Shown here piece by piece: positions 24,923 to 32,214 of a stretch of 32,214 nucleotides of DNA. The DNA is taken from the NCBI GenBank assembly GCA_020721225.1, contig DYNE01000027.1, positions 1 to 32,214 on the forward strand. The letters are read 5' to 3'. The stretch's first letter is position 1, and each line of letters begins with the position of its first letter. A model generated the notes under the pieces. That model was given only the letters and a program-made list of their open reading frames with translations. It had not been told where the DNA came from and searched no databases. The stretch is from Pelodictyon luteolum. GTDB taxonomy: Bacteria > Bacteroidota > Chlorobiia > Chlorobiales > Chlorobiaceae. A program made the translations under genes and the position numbers.

Positions 24923-26245
24923 TCAACGGTTTTCAAGCAGCACCCCTTTGTGATAGATACCGATAGCCCGACCCTTGAGCCTGCGTCCGACAAACGGGGT
25001 GTTCTGTGACCTGGATTTCATGTCATCGCTTGTGACCGTCCACTCGACTTCCGGGTCTATGATGGTCATATTTGCCTTTTCCCCTGCACTGAAGCGAACC
25101 GGCGCAAGGTTCATGATTTTCCTTGGATTGACCGAGAGCATTTCAATGGCTCTTCGCATAGGGATAACCCCTTTTGATACCAGTTCCGTCAGGGTAAGGC
25201 CTACGGCGGTTTCCAGCCCGGTTATACCGAAAGCCGCCTGATCGGGAGGACAATCCTTTTCGTGGGCGGCATGGGGTGCATGGTCGGTCGCAATGGCATC
25301 GATCGTACCGTCGGCAATGGCATCGATCAGAGCCAGCATGTTTTCGGCAGAGCCGAGAGGTGGCTTCATGATGAAGTTTCCTTTTTCTTTGGCCAGGAAC
25401 AGATCTTCGTCGCTGAGTGTGAAGTGGTGAGGAGTCACTTCGCAGGTTACCTGCAGCCCTTCGAGTTTTGCCTGCCTGACAAGGTCGAGCGCCGCTCTGG
25501 TGCTGATATGCGCCACATGGTAACGAGGCAGATTGAGCGGATCGTGCAGCTTGTGCTGCTGGAGATATCTCATGAGCTGCAGATCCCTGGAAACGATAAT
25601 GGCTTCGGCTACATCGGGAATGCCCTTCAGACCGAGAATGGTTGAAAAATGACCTTCATTCATTACCCCGCCTTTTGTCAGCGTTTTATCTTCACAGTGC
25701 TGAATGACGAGCAGGTCGAAATTTGAAGCGTATTCGAATGCAAGCCGCATGATCTGGGTATTCTGAATGGCGGTACCGTCATCAGATATCGCGGTAACGC
25801 CGTATGAGCGGAACTTTCCGAAAGGAGCCAGAGTTTCCCCCCGGCTTTCGACGGTCATGGCTCCGATGACTTCCAGATCGACCGGCAGCAGGGCGGAATG
25901 GTGCCTGATATAGGCGACGCCAAGCGGGCTGTCGATTACGGGACGGGTATTGGGCATGAGCGCAACACCGGTATATCCGCCGGCTGCTGCTGCCGAAGAA
26001 CCGGTTTCAAGCGTCTCCTTGTACTCCTGTCCCGGCTCCCGGAAATGACAGTGCATGTCGAAAAGACCGGGAACAAGCAGTTTGCCGTCCAGATCGATAA
26101 CCCGATCATCATCGTTATGCGGCATATCAGCGCTGTCAAAAGAGACGGATTCGATAATGCCCGAACCATCGATTCTGATTGATCCTGTTGCATCGAGGTT
26201 TTCAGCCGGATTGAGCAGATGTGCCCGTTGAAAAATTGTGCTCAT
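24923..26245 (-). CDS. pyrC: Dihydroorotase, class I
   Basis: A 440-residue amidohydrolase that closes N-carbamoyl-aspartate to dihydroorotate, the third step of pyrimidine synthesis, in the cytoplasm. The metal-binding HxH is His65/His67 in DMHCHFREPGQE. GVTAISDDGTA carries the class I Asp, HVAHIST and EVTPHHFTL give further His ligands, and ATDHAPH supplies the catalytic Asp. Length and motifs fit the class I (long) dihydroorotase rather than the E. coli-type class II. It lies 47 nt after the FAH-family gene on the same strand. All key residues appear intact, so it is probably the functional housekeeping enzyme. Confidence 0.95.
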   Translation of the reverse strand: MSTIFQRAHLLNPAENLDATGSIRIDGSGIIESVSFDSADMPHNDDDRVIDLDGKLLVPGLFDMHCHFREPGQEYKETLETGSSAAAAGGYTGVALMPNTRPVIDSPLGVAYIRHHSALLPVDLEVIGAMTVESRGETLAPFGKFRSYGVTAISDDGTAIQNTQIMRLAFEYASNFDLLVIQHCEDKTLTKGGVMNEGHFSTILGLKGIPDVAEAIIVSRDLQLMRYLQQHKLHDPLNLPRYHVAHISTRAALDLVRQAKLEGLQVTCEVTPHHFTLSDEDLFLAKEKGNFIMKPPLGSAENMLALIDAIADGTIDAIATDHAPHAAHEKDCPPDQAAFGITGLETAVGLTLTELVSKGVIPMRRAIEMLSVNPRKIMNLAPVRFSAGEKANMTIIDPEVEWTVTSDDMKSRSQNTPFVGRRLKGRAIGIYHKGVLLENR

Positions 26246-26292
26246 GGTCGAAAGAGTGATTTAAAAAGATTAATGACAACGCAATCCGGGAA

Positions 26293-27033
26293 TCATTGTC
26301 GGGAAATCCCCTGAAGAACCGATGCCGTGAGTGACGTAAGCTCATAGGATTCACCCTGGAAGCTGCTGCGCTTGCAGAGTCTGGCTTCAAGCATGTCGCC
26401 GGCAGCGACCCGTCCGACACCTGCCGGAGTTCCTGTAAAGATGAGGTCGCCCTTGCGAAGTCCATACAGAGCAGAGAGATAATGAACGAGAAAGGGAGGA
26501 GAAAAAATGGCATCCGAGAAATAACCGTGCTGAACCCGCTTTCCGTTGCAGTCAAGAAAAATTTCAAGATCCTGCCAACTGCCGGCTTCGCTGCGGAGAA
26601 CGAAATCGGATATCAGGGCGCTTTTTTTAAATCCTTTGCTTTTCAGCCACGGGTTTCCCTGCTTTTTGGCTTCGAGCTGCACATCCCTGAGCGTCATATC
26701 GAGGCCTGCACCGTATCCTTTGACGGCCTTGATAGCTTCCTCTTCCGGACAGTCGTCGCAATCCATGCCGATCAGCAGGACGATTTCAGCTTCGTAATGC
26801 ATGTTTTCGGAGAGCGGCCTGCCTTCGAATTCAGGAATCTGCGTTATGCCGCCGGTTTCCACCGCTGAAGGGGGCTTGATAAAAACGACCGGTTCGAGTT
26901 GTTCGACCGACGGAACAAACTGCTGAGGGTTATCTTCCCAGAGCAGCATTTCTCTGGCATGTTCAGGGTAGTTTTTTGCGACGCAGTAAACGGTACCTGG
27001 CGTAATTGACGACGATTCGATAGATCGGGACAT
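26293..27033 (-). CDS. Fumarylacetoacetate hydrolase (FAH) family protein
   Basis: A 246-residue protein of the FAH superfamily, similar in size to YcgM/FAHD1. Family marks are YCVAKNYPEHAREM near the start, VVFIKPPSA, the metal-binding HYEAEIVLLIG (both Glu present), GYGAGLDMTLRDVQ, KGFKKSALISDF and the closing GDLIFTGTPAGVG. Members hydrolyse or decarboxylate acylpyruvates and oxaloacetate; the exact substrate is not readable. It precedes pyrC on the same strand and may be co-transcribed. It is divergent from the cyclo-ligase gene across 177 bp that hold no recognisable element. Confidence 0.93.
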   Translation of the reverse strand: MSRSIESSSITPGTVYCVAKNYPEHAREMLLWEDNPQQFVPSVEQLEPVVFIKPPSAVETGGITQIPEFEGRPLSENMHYEAEIVLLIGMDCDDCPEEEAIKAVKGYGAGLDMTLRDVQLEAKKQGNPWLKSKGFKKSALISDFVLRSEAGSWQDLEIFLDCNGKRVQHGYFSDAIFSPPFLVHYLSALYGLRKGDLIFTGTPAGVGRVAAGDMLEARLCKRSSFQGESYELTSLTASVLQGISRQ

Positions 27034-27210
27034 AAAAAGCTGAGGTTTTTTGCTATCAGTTTATTGCAGTAATGTAAAATCATTCACGATGAACTACAAC
27101 TCGAAGGGCTGAAGGAATGATGGTACTGAAAGATTGTTAAGTTTCTTATTTTGTTTTCGTATTGGTAACAAAAGGAACCGCTCAACGTTATTAACTGCCG
27201 ACAGCACATC

Positions 27211-27798
27211 ATGAGCCGCCTTACGGTATCGAAACAGCTCCTTCGAAAAGAACTGCTTGTCCGCAGAAAAATGCTGTCGGAACGGGATTGGTTTGAAAAA
27301 AGCGCATTAATAGCATCGAAAGTGCTGAAGATCAGGGAGGTCGTCGAAGCCGAGCATATTCTCGTTTATCTTTCAATCAATGAAACCCGTGAAGTTTATA
27401 CCGGTGAGCTTGTTTCAAGGCTTCTTGAGGCGGGCAAGAGGCTTTCCGTGCCGGTTGTGGATCAGCAGCGGCTTCTGGCAGTCAGGTACGAGCCGGGGCA
27501 AAAACTCCGTCGCGGCATTTTCGGCCAGTCGGAACCTGAATCGATTCGTCCCGTCGATGCGTCCCTTCTGCAGGTTGTGCTTCTGCCGCTTGTAGCTGTT
27601 GACGAAAGAGGGTGCCGCATGGGTTATGGAATGGGATTTTATGACCGGTTTCTTGCGGAACTGGCCTCGCACAAATGCTTTCCATGCCGCGCAGGACTTG
27701 CGTTCCGCTTGCAGATTGTGCCGGCATTACCCTGTGATTCATGGGATGAACCGCTTGATTATGCCGTGCATGAGGATGGATTAATACATTTTATGTAA
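27211..27798 (+). CDS. 5-formyltetrahydrofolate cyclo-ligase
   Basis: A 195-residue enzyme converting 5-formyl-THF to 5,10-methenyl-THF with ATP, part of folate one-carbon metabolism. Typical parts are the N-terminal [30 protein letters not shown]-like core, [26 protein letters not shown] as the ATP/substrate loop motif, and the closing [16 protein letters not shown]. The loop residue often Lys or Gly is Met here (GYGMGFYDR), a position that varies in the family. It is followed 14 nt later by ppk1. Confidence 0.93.
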   Translation: MSRLTVSKQLLRKELLVRRKMLSERDWFEKSALIASKVLKIREVVEAEHILVYLSINETREVYTGELVSRLLEAGKRLSVPVVDQQRLLAVRYEPGQKLRRGIFGQSEPESIRPVDASLLQVVLLPLVAVDERGCRMGYGMGFYDRFLAELASHKCFPCRAGLAFRLQIVPALPCDSWDEPLDYAVHEDGLIHFM

Positions 27799-27812
27799 TA
27801 TTCACGCTTATT

Positions 27813-29951
27813 ATGGAACAGCAAAACGTAACAACTGAAACCGCTCCGTCGCTGCCGGACCTTCGCGACCCCGCGTACTATATCAACAGGGAGTTGAGCT
27901 GGATCGAGTTCAACCAGAGGGTGCTGGAAGAAGCGCTGGTGCCCGCCGCCCATCCACTTCTGGAGCGAGCCAAGTTCATCTCGATTTTCAGCTCCAATCT
28001 CGATGAATATTTTATGATCCGTGTTGCCGGTATCGAAGATCAGATAGATGCCGGTATTCAGGAGCGAACCATCGACGGCCTGACACCTTCGGAGCAGCTC
28101 GAAAAGATCCGATCAAGAATCCTGCTGCAGCTTCATCTGCGTAACGACTGTTTTTATAACGATATTCTGCCGGCGCTGGCCGAAAAAGGTTTGGAGTTTA
28201 TCCGTTTTGCCGATATGAGCACCGAAAACCAGGAGGTTCTGCGCCTCTATTTTCGGCAGGAAATTTTTCCTGTGCTGACCCCTCTGGCTTTCGATACCGG
28301 CCACCCGTTTCCGTTTCTCTCGAATCTCTCCCTGAATCTCGCAATCGAGCTGGAGGACGAGGAGAGCTGCACGCATAAATTCGCCCGAGTCAAGGTTCCG
28401 AGCATTTTGCCCCGATTGCTCTATCTCGAACGCATCGAGAATTTAGTGTTCGAGGATGGCGTTTTTCGTTTTCTGTGGCTCGAAGATCTCATAGCCAACA
28501 ACCTCGATCTGTTGTTTCCGAAAATGAAAATCATCAACTCGCATCTGTTCAGGGTTATCCGTAACGCCGACATGGAAATCGAAGAGGATGAAGCCGGAGA
28601 TCTTCTCGAAACAATAGAGCAGGGAATACGTTCCAGACGTTACGGCAAGGTTGTTCGTCTCGATATCGGGCCGGAAATGCCCGATTCGGTCAGAAAACTG
28701 CTGATGAACAATCTTGATGTGACTGAACGGAACATCTATGAAATATCGGGGGTATTGGGTCTCTCCTGCCTTATCGATCTCCTCAGGGTCGACCGCCCGG
28801 ATCTCAAGGATGAACCCTTCGTACCGGTTAACAAGATAGATGAACAGTTCGAGGGCAATGTATTCAGTGCCGTCAGTGCCAAAGATCGTCTTCTCTATCA
28901 TCCCTACGACTCTTTCCAGCCGGTAGTGGATTTCGTCACCCAGGCTGCTGAAGATCCCGATGTGCTTTCAATCAAGCAGACTCTTTACCGGGTAGGAAGC
29001 AAATCTCCAATCGTCAAGGCGCTCATGAATGCCGTTGAACATGGCAAGCAGGTTGCCGTTCTGGTTGAACTTAAAGCCCGATTCGACGAAGAGAACAACA
29101 TCGTCTGGGCCAGAGCGCTTGAAGATGTCGGGGCTCATGTAATCTATGGGCTGCCGGGATTGAAGACCCATGCAAAACTTACCATGGTTGTCCGCAGGGA
29201 GCACCACAAACTGAAACGCTATCTGCATCTCGGTACCGGAAACTACAATACGGCAACCGGAAAAATCTATACCGATTACAGTCTTTTTACGGCAAACGAG
29301 CGTCTTGCAATGGAGGTTGCAGAACTGTTCAATGCCCTTACCGGTTACTCGAAATACACAGAGTACAAGAAACTTCTCGTATCGCCTATCAATACCAGAA
29401 AAAAAATCATCGGAATGATCGAGAGGGAGGTCGAACTGCACAGGAAAGAGGGCGGAGGCCGGATTATCATGAAAATGAACGCCCTTGTGGACGACAAAAC
29501 CATCAGGGCTCTGTATCGCGCATCCTGTGCGGGCGTCCGGATCGATCTTGTCGTGCGCGGCATCTGCTGTCTGAAGCCCGGTATTACCGGCGTCAGTGAC
29601 CATATTCGGGTGATCAGCATCATAGGAAGATTTCTTGAACACAGCCGCGCTTACTATTTTACAAATGGAGGGAAGTGTGAGTTGTATCTTGGCAGTGCCG
29701 ATATTATGCAGAGAAATCTCGACCACCGGGTTGAAACGCTCTTTCCCGTCCTTGATCGGGACATTATTCAGTTGGTAAAATCCGATCTTGAACTTATGCT
29801 CATCGATAACACCAAGTCATGGGAGATGCAACCGGACGGTTCGTATCGGAAAGTGAGCTGCGAGGGAGCGGAAATCAACAGCCAGAACATTTTTCTCAAT
29901 CAGTCGGCAAGAAGAAAGTTTTCAAAAAAATTTAAAGCAGAAGAGTCATGA
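27813..29951 (+). CDS. ppk1: Polyphosphate kinase 1
   Basis: A 712-residue enzyme making polyphosphate from ATP, membrane-associated. The N-terminal domain starts [19 protein letters not shown] and [15 protein letters not shown]. The catalytic C-terminal part has the two phospholipase-D-like His residues: His453 in LKTHAKL (phosphorylated His) and His610 in EHSRAYYF, 157 residues apart as in E. coli Ppk. [15 protein letters not shown] is also conserved. The stop overlaps rpiB by 4 nt. A CHAD protein, a family that binds polyphosphate, is encoded 9 kb upstream. Confidence 0.96.
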   Translation: MEQQNVTTETAPSLPDLRDPAYYINRELSWIEFNQRVLEEALVPAAHPLLERAKFISIFSSNLDEYFMIRVAGIEDQIDAGIQERTIDGLTPSEQLEKIRSRILLQLHLRNDCFYNDILPALAEKGLEFIRFADMSTENQEVLRLYFRQEIFPVLTPLAFDTGHPFPFLSNLSLNLAIELEDEESCTHKFARVKVPSILPRLLYLERIENLVFEDGVFRFLWLEDLIANNLDLLFPKMKIINSHLFRVIRNADMEIEEDEAGDLLETIEQGIRSRRYGKVVRLDIGPEMPDSVRKLLMNNLDVTERNIYEISGVLGLSCLIDLLRVDRPDLKDEPFVPVNKIDEQFEGNVFSAVSAKDRLLYHPYDSFQPVVDFVTQAAEDPDVLSIKQTLYRVGSKSPIVKALMNAVEHGKQVAVLVELKARFDEENNIVWARALEDVGAHVIYGLPGLKTHAKLTMVVRREHHKLKRYLHLGTGNYNTATGKIYTDYSLFTANERLAMEVAELFNALTGYSKYTEYKKLLVSPINTRKKIIGMIEREVELHRKEGGGRIIMKMNALVDDKTIRALYRASCAGVRIDLVVRGICCLKPGITGVSDHIRVISIIGRFLEHSRAYYFTNGGKCELYLGSADIMQRNLDHRVETLFPVLDRDIIQLVKSDLELMLIDNTKSWEMQPDGSYRKVSCEGAEINSQNIFLNQSARRKFSKKFKAEES

Positions 29952-30382
29952 AGATTGCAGTTGGTAGCGATCATGCTGGTTTTGAACTCAAAAACTATGT
30001 TGTCCGGTGGCTTCAGGAAAACGGCCATGAACCTGTTGATATGGGCCCTTTCAATGAAGAGTCGGTTGATTATCCTGATTATGCAAGAAAAGTAGGCGAC
30101 AGTATCGTGGACGGCACCTGTCAGGAGGGAGTTCTCTTATGCGGAACCGGTATCGGCGTTTCGATTTCGGCGAACAAGGTGAAGGGCATACGAGCCGCTC
30201 TGGCCTGCAGACCGGAATTCGCAACACTTGCACGGCAGCATAATAATGCAAATATTATCTGTTTCTCTGCCAGGTTTACCGACAGGGAAACCATTGCGAA
30301 AAGTCTTGAAAACTGGTTTGCCGCTGAATTTGAAGGCGGAAGACATGAAAGAAGGGTCAATAAAATCGAACCATGCTGCTGA
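29948..30382 (+). CDS. rpiB: Ribose-5-phosphate isomerase B
   Basis: A 144-residue RpiB interconverting ribose 5-phosphate and ribulose 5-phosphate. The opening SDHAGFELK (Asp8, His9) and the catalytic Cys65 in [15 protein letters not shown], followed by GIRAAL, are the family's active-site features; [12 protein letters not shown] is also typical. It overlaps ppk1 by 4 nt (ATGA) and the CBS gene by 10 nt, so the three are translationally coupled. The C-terminal tail ([10 protein letters not shown]) matches the usual RH..R..KI ending. Confidence 0.96.
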   Translation: MKIAVGSDHAGFELKNYVVRWLQENGHEPVDMGPFNEESVDYPDYARKVGDSIVDGTCQEGVLLCGTGIGVSISANKVKGIRAALACRPEFATLARQHNNANIICFSARFTDRETIAKSLENWFAAEFEGGRHERRVNKIEPCC

Positions 30383-31062
30383 GTGAGTGTATAGAAAATT
30401 GTCTTGACAGAACATATCCGTTTTTTAGCGACACAGCCTTTGCAGCGGAGGTTCTCGACATCATGCAGGAAAAGGGCATTGAAAGTGCTCCTGTCCTGCA
30501 TGACGGGAAAGCTGTAGCTGTTGTAACGCTTGCCGATCTTTTGCCGGCACGACGGCATCCGGAAACGGCAGGCCTTCGCCTGAGCGAGATGCGCATCAGC
30601 GAGATCAAAAGCATAGGTCGTCATGAACATCTTTTCGATCTTTTCGAACAGTTACCATCATTTGTTCATCCAATTATTCCGGTATCCGATGACGACGGCA
30701 GGTATACCGGCATTGTCGAACAGGTAAAAATCCTTCGACAAATTGCTGAGGTGTTCCATCTCGGAAAGGAAGCAAAGACTCTTGAACTCGATCTGCCGTC
30801 GCACAGCCTGAAACTATCGGAAGTTATTGCCACTCTCGAAAAAAACGATGCGACACTTCTGAGCTTCGGTTCATACTTTGCCGGTTCCGATAAAGAGCGG
30901 ATAATCGTCACCTTCAGGGTTCAGACACACGATCAGTTTCGCCTGGTCAAAAATATGGAAAAATATGGCTATACGGTTCGCTACGCATCGCCGCTGTCGC
31001 AATCGGAGTATGACGAACTGAGAGAAAAGGCGCTTGAATTCATACGCTATATGGATATGTAG
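30373..31062 (+). CDS. CBS-domain protein
   Basis: A 229-residue cytoplasmic protein with a CBS pair in the first half (about 5-130: MQEKGIESAPVLHDGKAVAVVTLADLL and HPIIPVSDDDGRYTGIVEQVKIL). A C-terminal ACT-like part follows (about 140-215, with LKLSEVIATLEKN and RIIVTFRVQTHDQFRLVKNMEKYGY). CBS pairs usually bind adenosine nucleotides and sense energy charge. The partner is unknown. It overlaps rpiB by 10 nt and is the last gene of the cyclo-ligase/ppk1/rpiB run. Confidence 0.88.
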   Translation: MLLSECIENCLDRTYPFFSDTAFAAEVLDIMQEKGIESAPVLHDGKAVAVVTLADLLPARRHPETAGLRLSEMRISEIKSIGRHEHLFDLFEQLPSFVHPIIPVSDDDGRYTGIVEQVKILRQIAEVFHLGKEAKTLELDLPSHSLKLSEVIATLEKNDATLLSFGSYFAGSDKERIIVTFRVQTHDQFRLVKNMEKYGYTVRYASPLSQSEYDELREKALEFIRYMDM

Positions 31063-31098
31063 AACCTCTCACAAAGCACAACGCTGTCAACAAGCAAC

Positions 31099-31134
31099 AG
31101 GGGACGCTCCTTATTACTATGACATATTTCCCCT
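31099..31134. repeat. Inverted repeat upstream of RAYT transposase
   Basis: AGGGGA (31099-31104) and TCCCCT (31129-31134) are exact reverse complements around a 24-nt AT-rich middle. It resembles GGGGACGTTC-type ends that I recall beside Y1/RAYT genes in several bacteria, and may be the transposase's DNA target or left end. It is 45 nt before the RAYT ATG. Confidence 0.5.
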
Positions 31135-31179
31135 TTCGCAAGAACAAGCAACACCGAAAACCCTTTTAATCGATAAACC

Positions 31180-32145
31180 ATGCCGAGAGGAGCAAGACTT
31201 GACGCACCCGGGACGCTGCACCACGTGATGGTTCGCGGCATCGAAGGAAAATGCATCGTCGAAGATGATTCCGACCGCAACTATTTCGTTACCCGCCTGG
31301 GCATCGTAGCTGCGGCATCAGGCACAAACATCTATGCCTGGGCGCTGATGACCAACCATGCGCATATTCTTTTGAAAAGCGGACCGTCCGGTCTCTCCTC
31401 CTTTATGCGCAAACTCCTGACCGGCTATGCATCTTACTACAACCGAAGGCATAAACGGCATGGGCATCTGTTCCAGAACAGGTATAAATCGATTGTCTGC
31501 GACGAGAATGCCTATTTTCTCAAATTGGTCAGCTATATCCATCTCAATCCGTTACGAGCAGGTCTTGTCTGTTCGCTTGACGAACTTGAGCGCTATCCCT
31601 GGTGCGGCCATGCCGTCATCATGAAAATGATCCGGCGGGATTGGCAGGAACGGGCATATGTTCTTGGCTGTTTCGGAGATCAAGAATCTTCAGCCTGTAA
31701 AACATACCGTGAATATGTTGCGTCGGAATGTGGACTTGGTAGACAACCGGAGCTGACCGGAGGAGGATTGACCCGTTCTCTTGGCGGATGGTCGGAAGTC
31801 AAAGGGCAGCGGCAACGCGGAGAGAAATCCTTCAGTGACGAAAGAATACTGGGTAGTGAAGGATTTGTAAAAGAAATCCTGAAAGAAGCTGAAGAACATA
31901 GAAAAACCCGGTTTCCGGCCATACCGCTTGAACTCGAAGCCCAGAAGCGACTGGATGAGCTTTGTCGTGAAGCGGGAGTCTCGCTGTATGCGCTTCAGGG
32001 CGGAAGCCGTAATCGGACTTGTTCTTCGATACGCAGACAACTGGTGCGGGAGTATGTAGAAGAACTGGGAATGTCACATGCCGGGGCGGCGAGGTTGCTG
32101 GGTGTTTCTGCTTCAGCGGTGACTCAGATGCTCTTGAGGAAATAA
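31180..32145 (+). mobile_element. REP-associated tyrosine transposase (RAYT, Y1_Tnp)
   Basis: A 321-residue protein with an N-terminal IS200-like Y1 HUH domain. PRGARLDAPGTLHHVMVRGIEG opens it as in RAYTs, and the HUH pair is His60-Ala-His62 (TNHAHILL). The nucleophile Tyr is probably in GYASYYNRRH (83-91), and HGHLFQNRYKS and YIHLNPLRAGLV follow. The C-terminal 285-321 is a DnaA-like helix-turn-helix (MSHAGAARLLGVSASAVTQML). RAYTs cut single-stranded DNA at REP palindromes and are often single-copy and domesticated. All key residues are present. A group II intron end starts 15 nt after the stop. Confidence 0.9.
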
Positions 32146-32160
32146 TTGTTGCAATAATAA

Positions 32161-32214
32161 GTCACGGTAGGGATGCCAGTTACCCGGCACCCCCCGTACA
32201 GATCCGTACGTGCG
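32161..32214 (-). mobile_element. 3' end of a group II intron (domain VI, part of domain V)
   Basis: Read on the minus strand, the sequence CGCACGTACGGATC is the second half of a domain V-like hairpin, whose first half lies beyond the window. It is followed by a domain VI-like hairpin: GGGTGCC pairs with GGCATCC (one G-U) around GGGTAACT, then CCTACCGTGAC, with a candidate branch-point A and a terminal AC as at intron 3' ends. The identification is from recall of bacterial group II introns. The reverse transcriptase would be off the right edge. Confidence 0.6.

Noticed and set aside
27614-27643. Met in the GYGxGFYDR loop of the cyclo-ligase as a defect
   Set aside because: That position is Lys, Gly or Arg in different active enzymes, so Met is not evidence of inactivation.

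Overview
This 32.2 kb window looks like chromosomal DNA of a Gram-negative bacterium, most plausibly of the Bacteroidota/Chlorobiota side of the tree and possibly a green sulfur bacterium (Chlorobiaceae). Supporting points are a FISUMP-domain secreted protein, mostly weak or absent Shine-Dalgarno sequences, moderate GC, and a short-chain reductase resembling chlorophyll b reductases. No photosynthesis gene is present, so the taxonomic call is an inference. Genes are dense on both strands. No tRNA, rRNA or CRISPR array was seen.

Region 1 (1-7.4 kb): a secreted FISUMP protein; a divergently read TetR regulator; and a four-gene export cassette (TolC-like outer membrane protein, HlyD-like adaptor, FtsX-like permease, ABC ATPase). 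A strong palindrome lies in the TetR/TolC gap. A small secreted protein and a class D beta-lactamase-like protein follow. The export cassette looks richer in GC than the DNA after it.

Region 2 (7.4-14.8 kb): decayed DNA containing a probable pRiA4b ORF-3-like fragment; an SNF2-type helicase followed 4 nt later by a SWIM zinc-finger gene with an in-frame TGA at codon 58; a convergent NlpC/P60 hydrolase; and then a UPF0149 protein, a VanX-like D-Ala-D-Ala dipeptidase and an NYC1-like reductase with His at the catalytic Tyr position.

Region 3 (14.8-18.7 kb, minus strand): a tight three-gene unit of CHAD protein, orphan ParA-type ATPase and MltF-like lytic transglycosylase. The CHAD family is tied to polyphosphate, and a polyphosphate kinase gene lies 9 kb away. 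This unit is the best candidate here for an undescribed system, perhaps one that positions polyphosphate or another cargo relative to the cell wall.

Region 4 (18.9-23.7 kb, plus strand): a BMP/PnrA-type lipoprotein, an extended SDR epimerase, and a cNMP/CBS/DUF294 nucleotidyltransferase overlapping a DnaQ-like exonuclease.

Region 5 (23.7-27.0 kb, minus strand): a SAM methyltransferase, a small basic protein, dihydroorotase (pyrC) and an FAH-family hydrolase.

Region 6 (27.2-31.1 kb, plus strand): 5-formyl-THF cyclo-ligase, polyphosphate kinase (ppk1), ribose-5-phosphate isomerase B (rpiB) and a CBS protein, closely packed or overlapping.

Region 7 (31.1 kb to the end): a REP-associated tyrosine transposase (RAYT) with a hairpin-like sequence upstream. 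Immediately downstream is what looks like the 3' end of a group II intron on the minus strand, running off the window.
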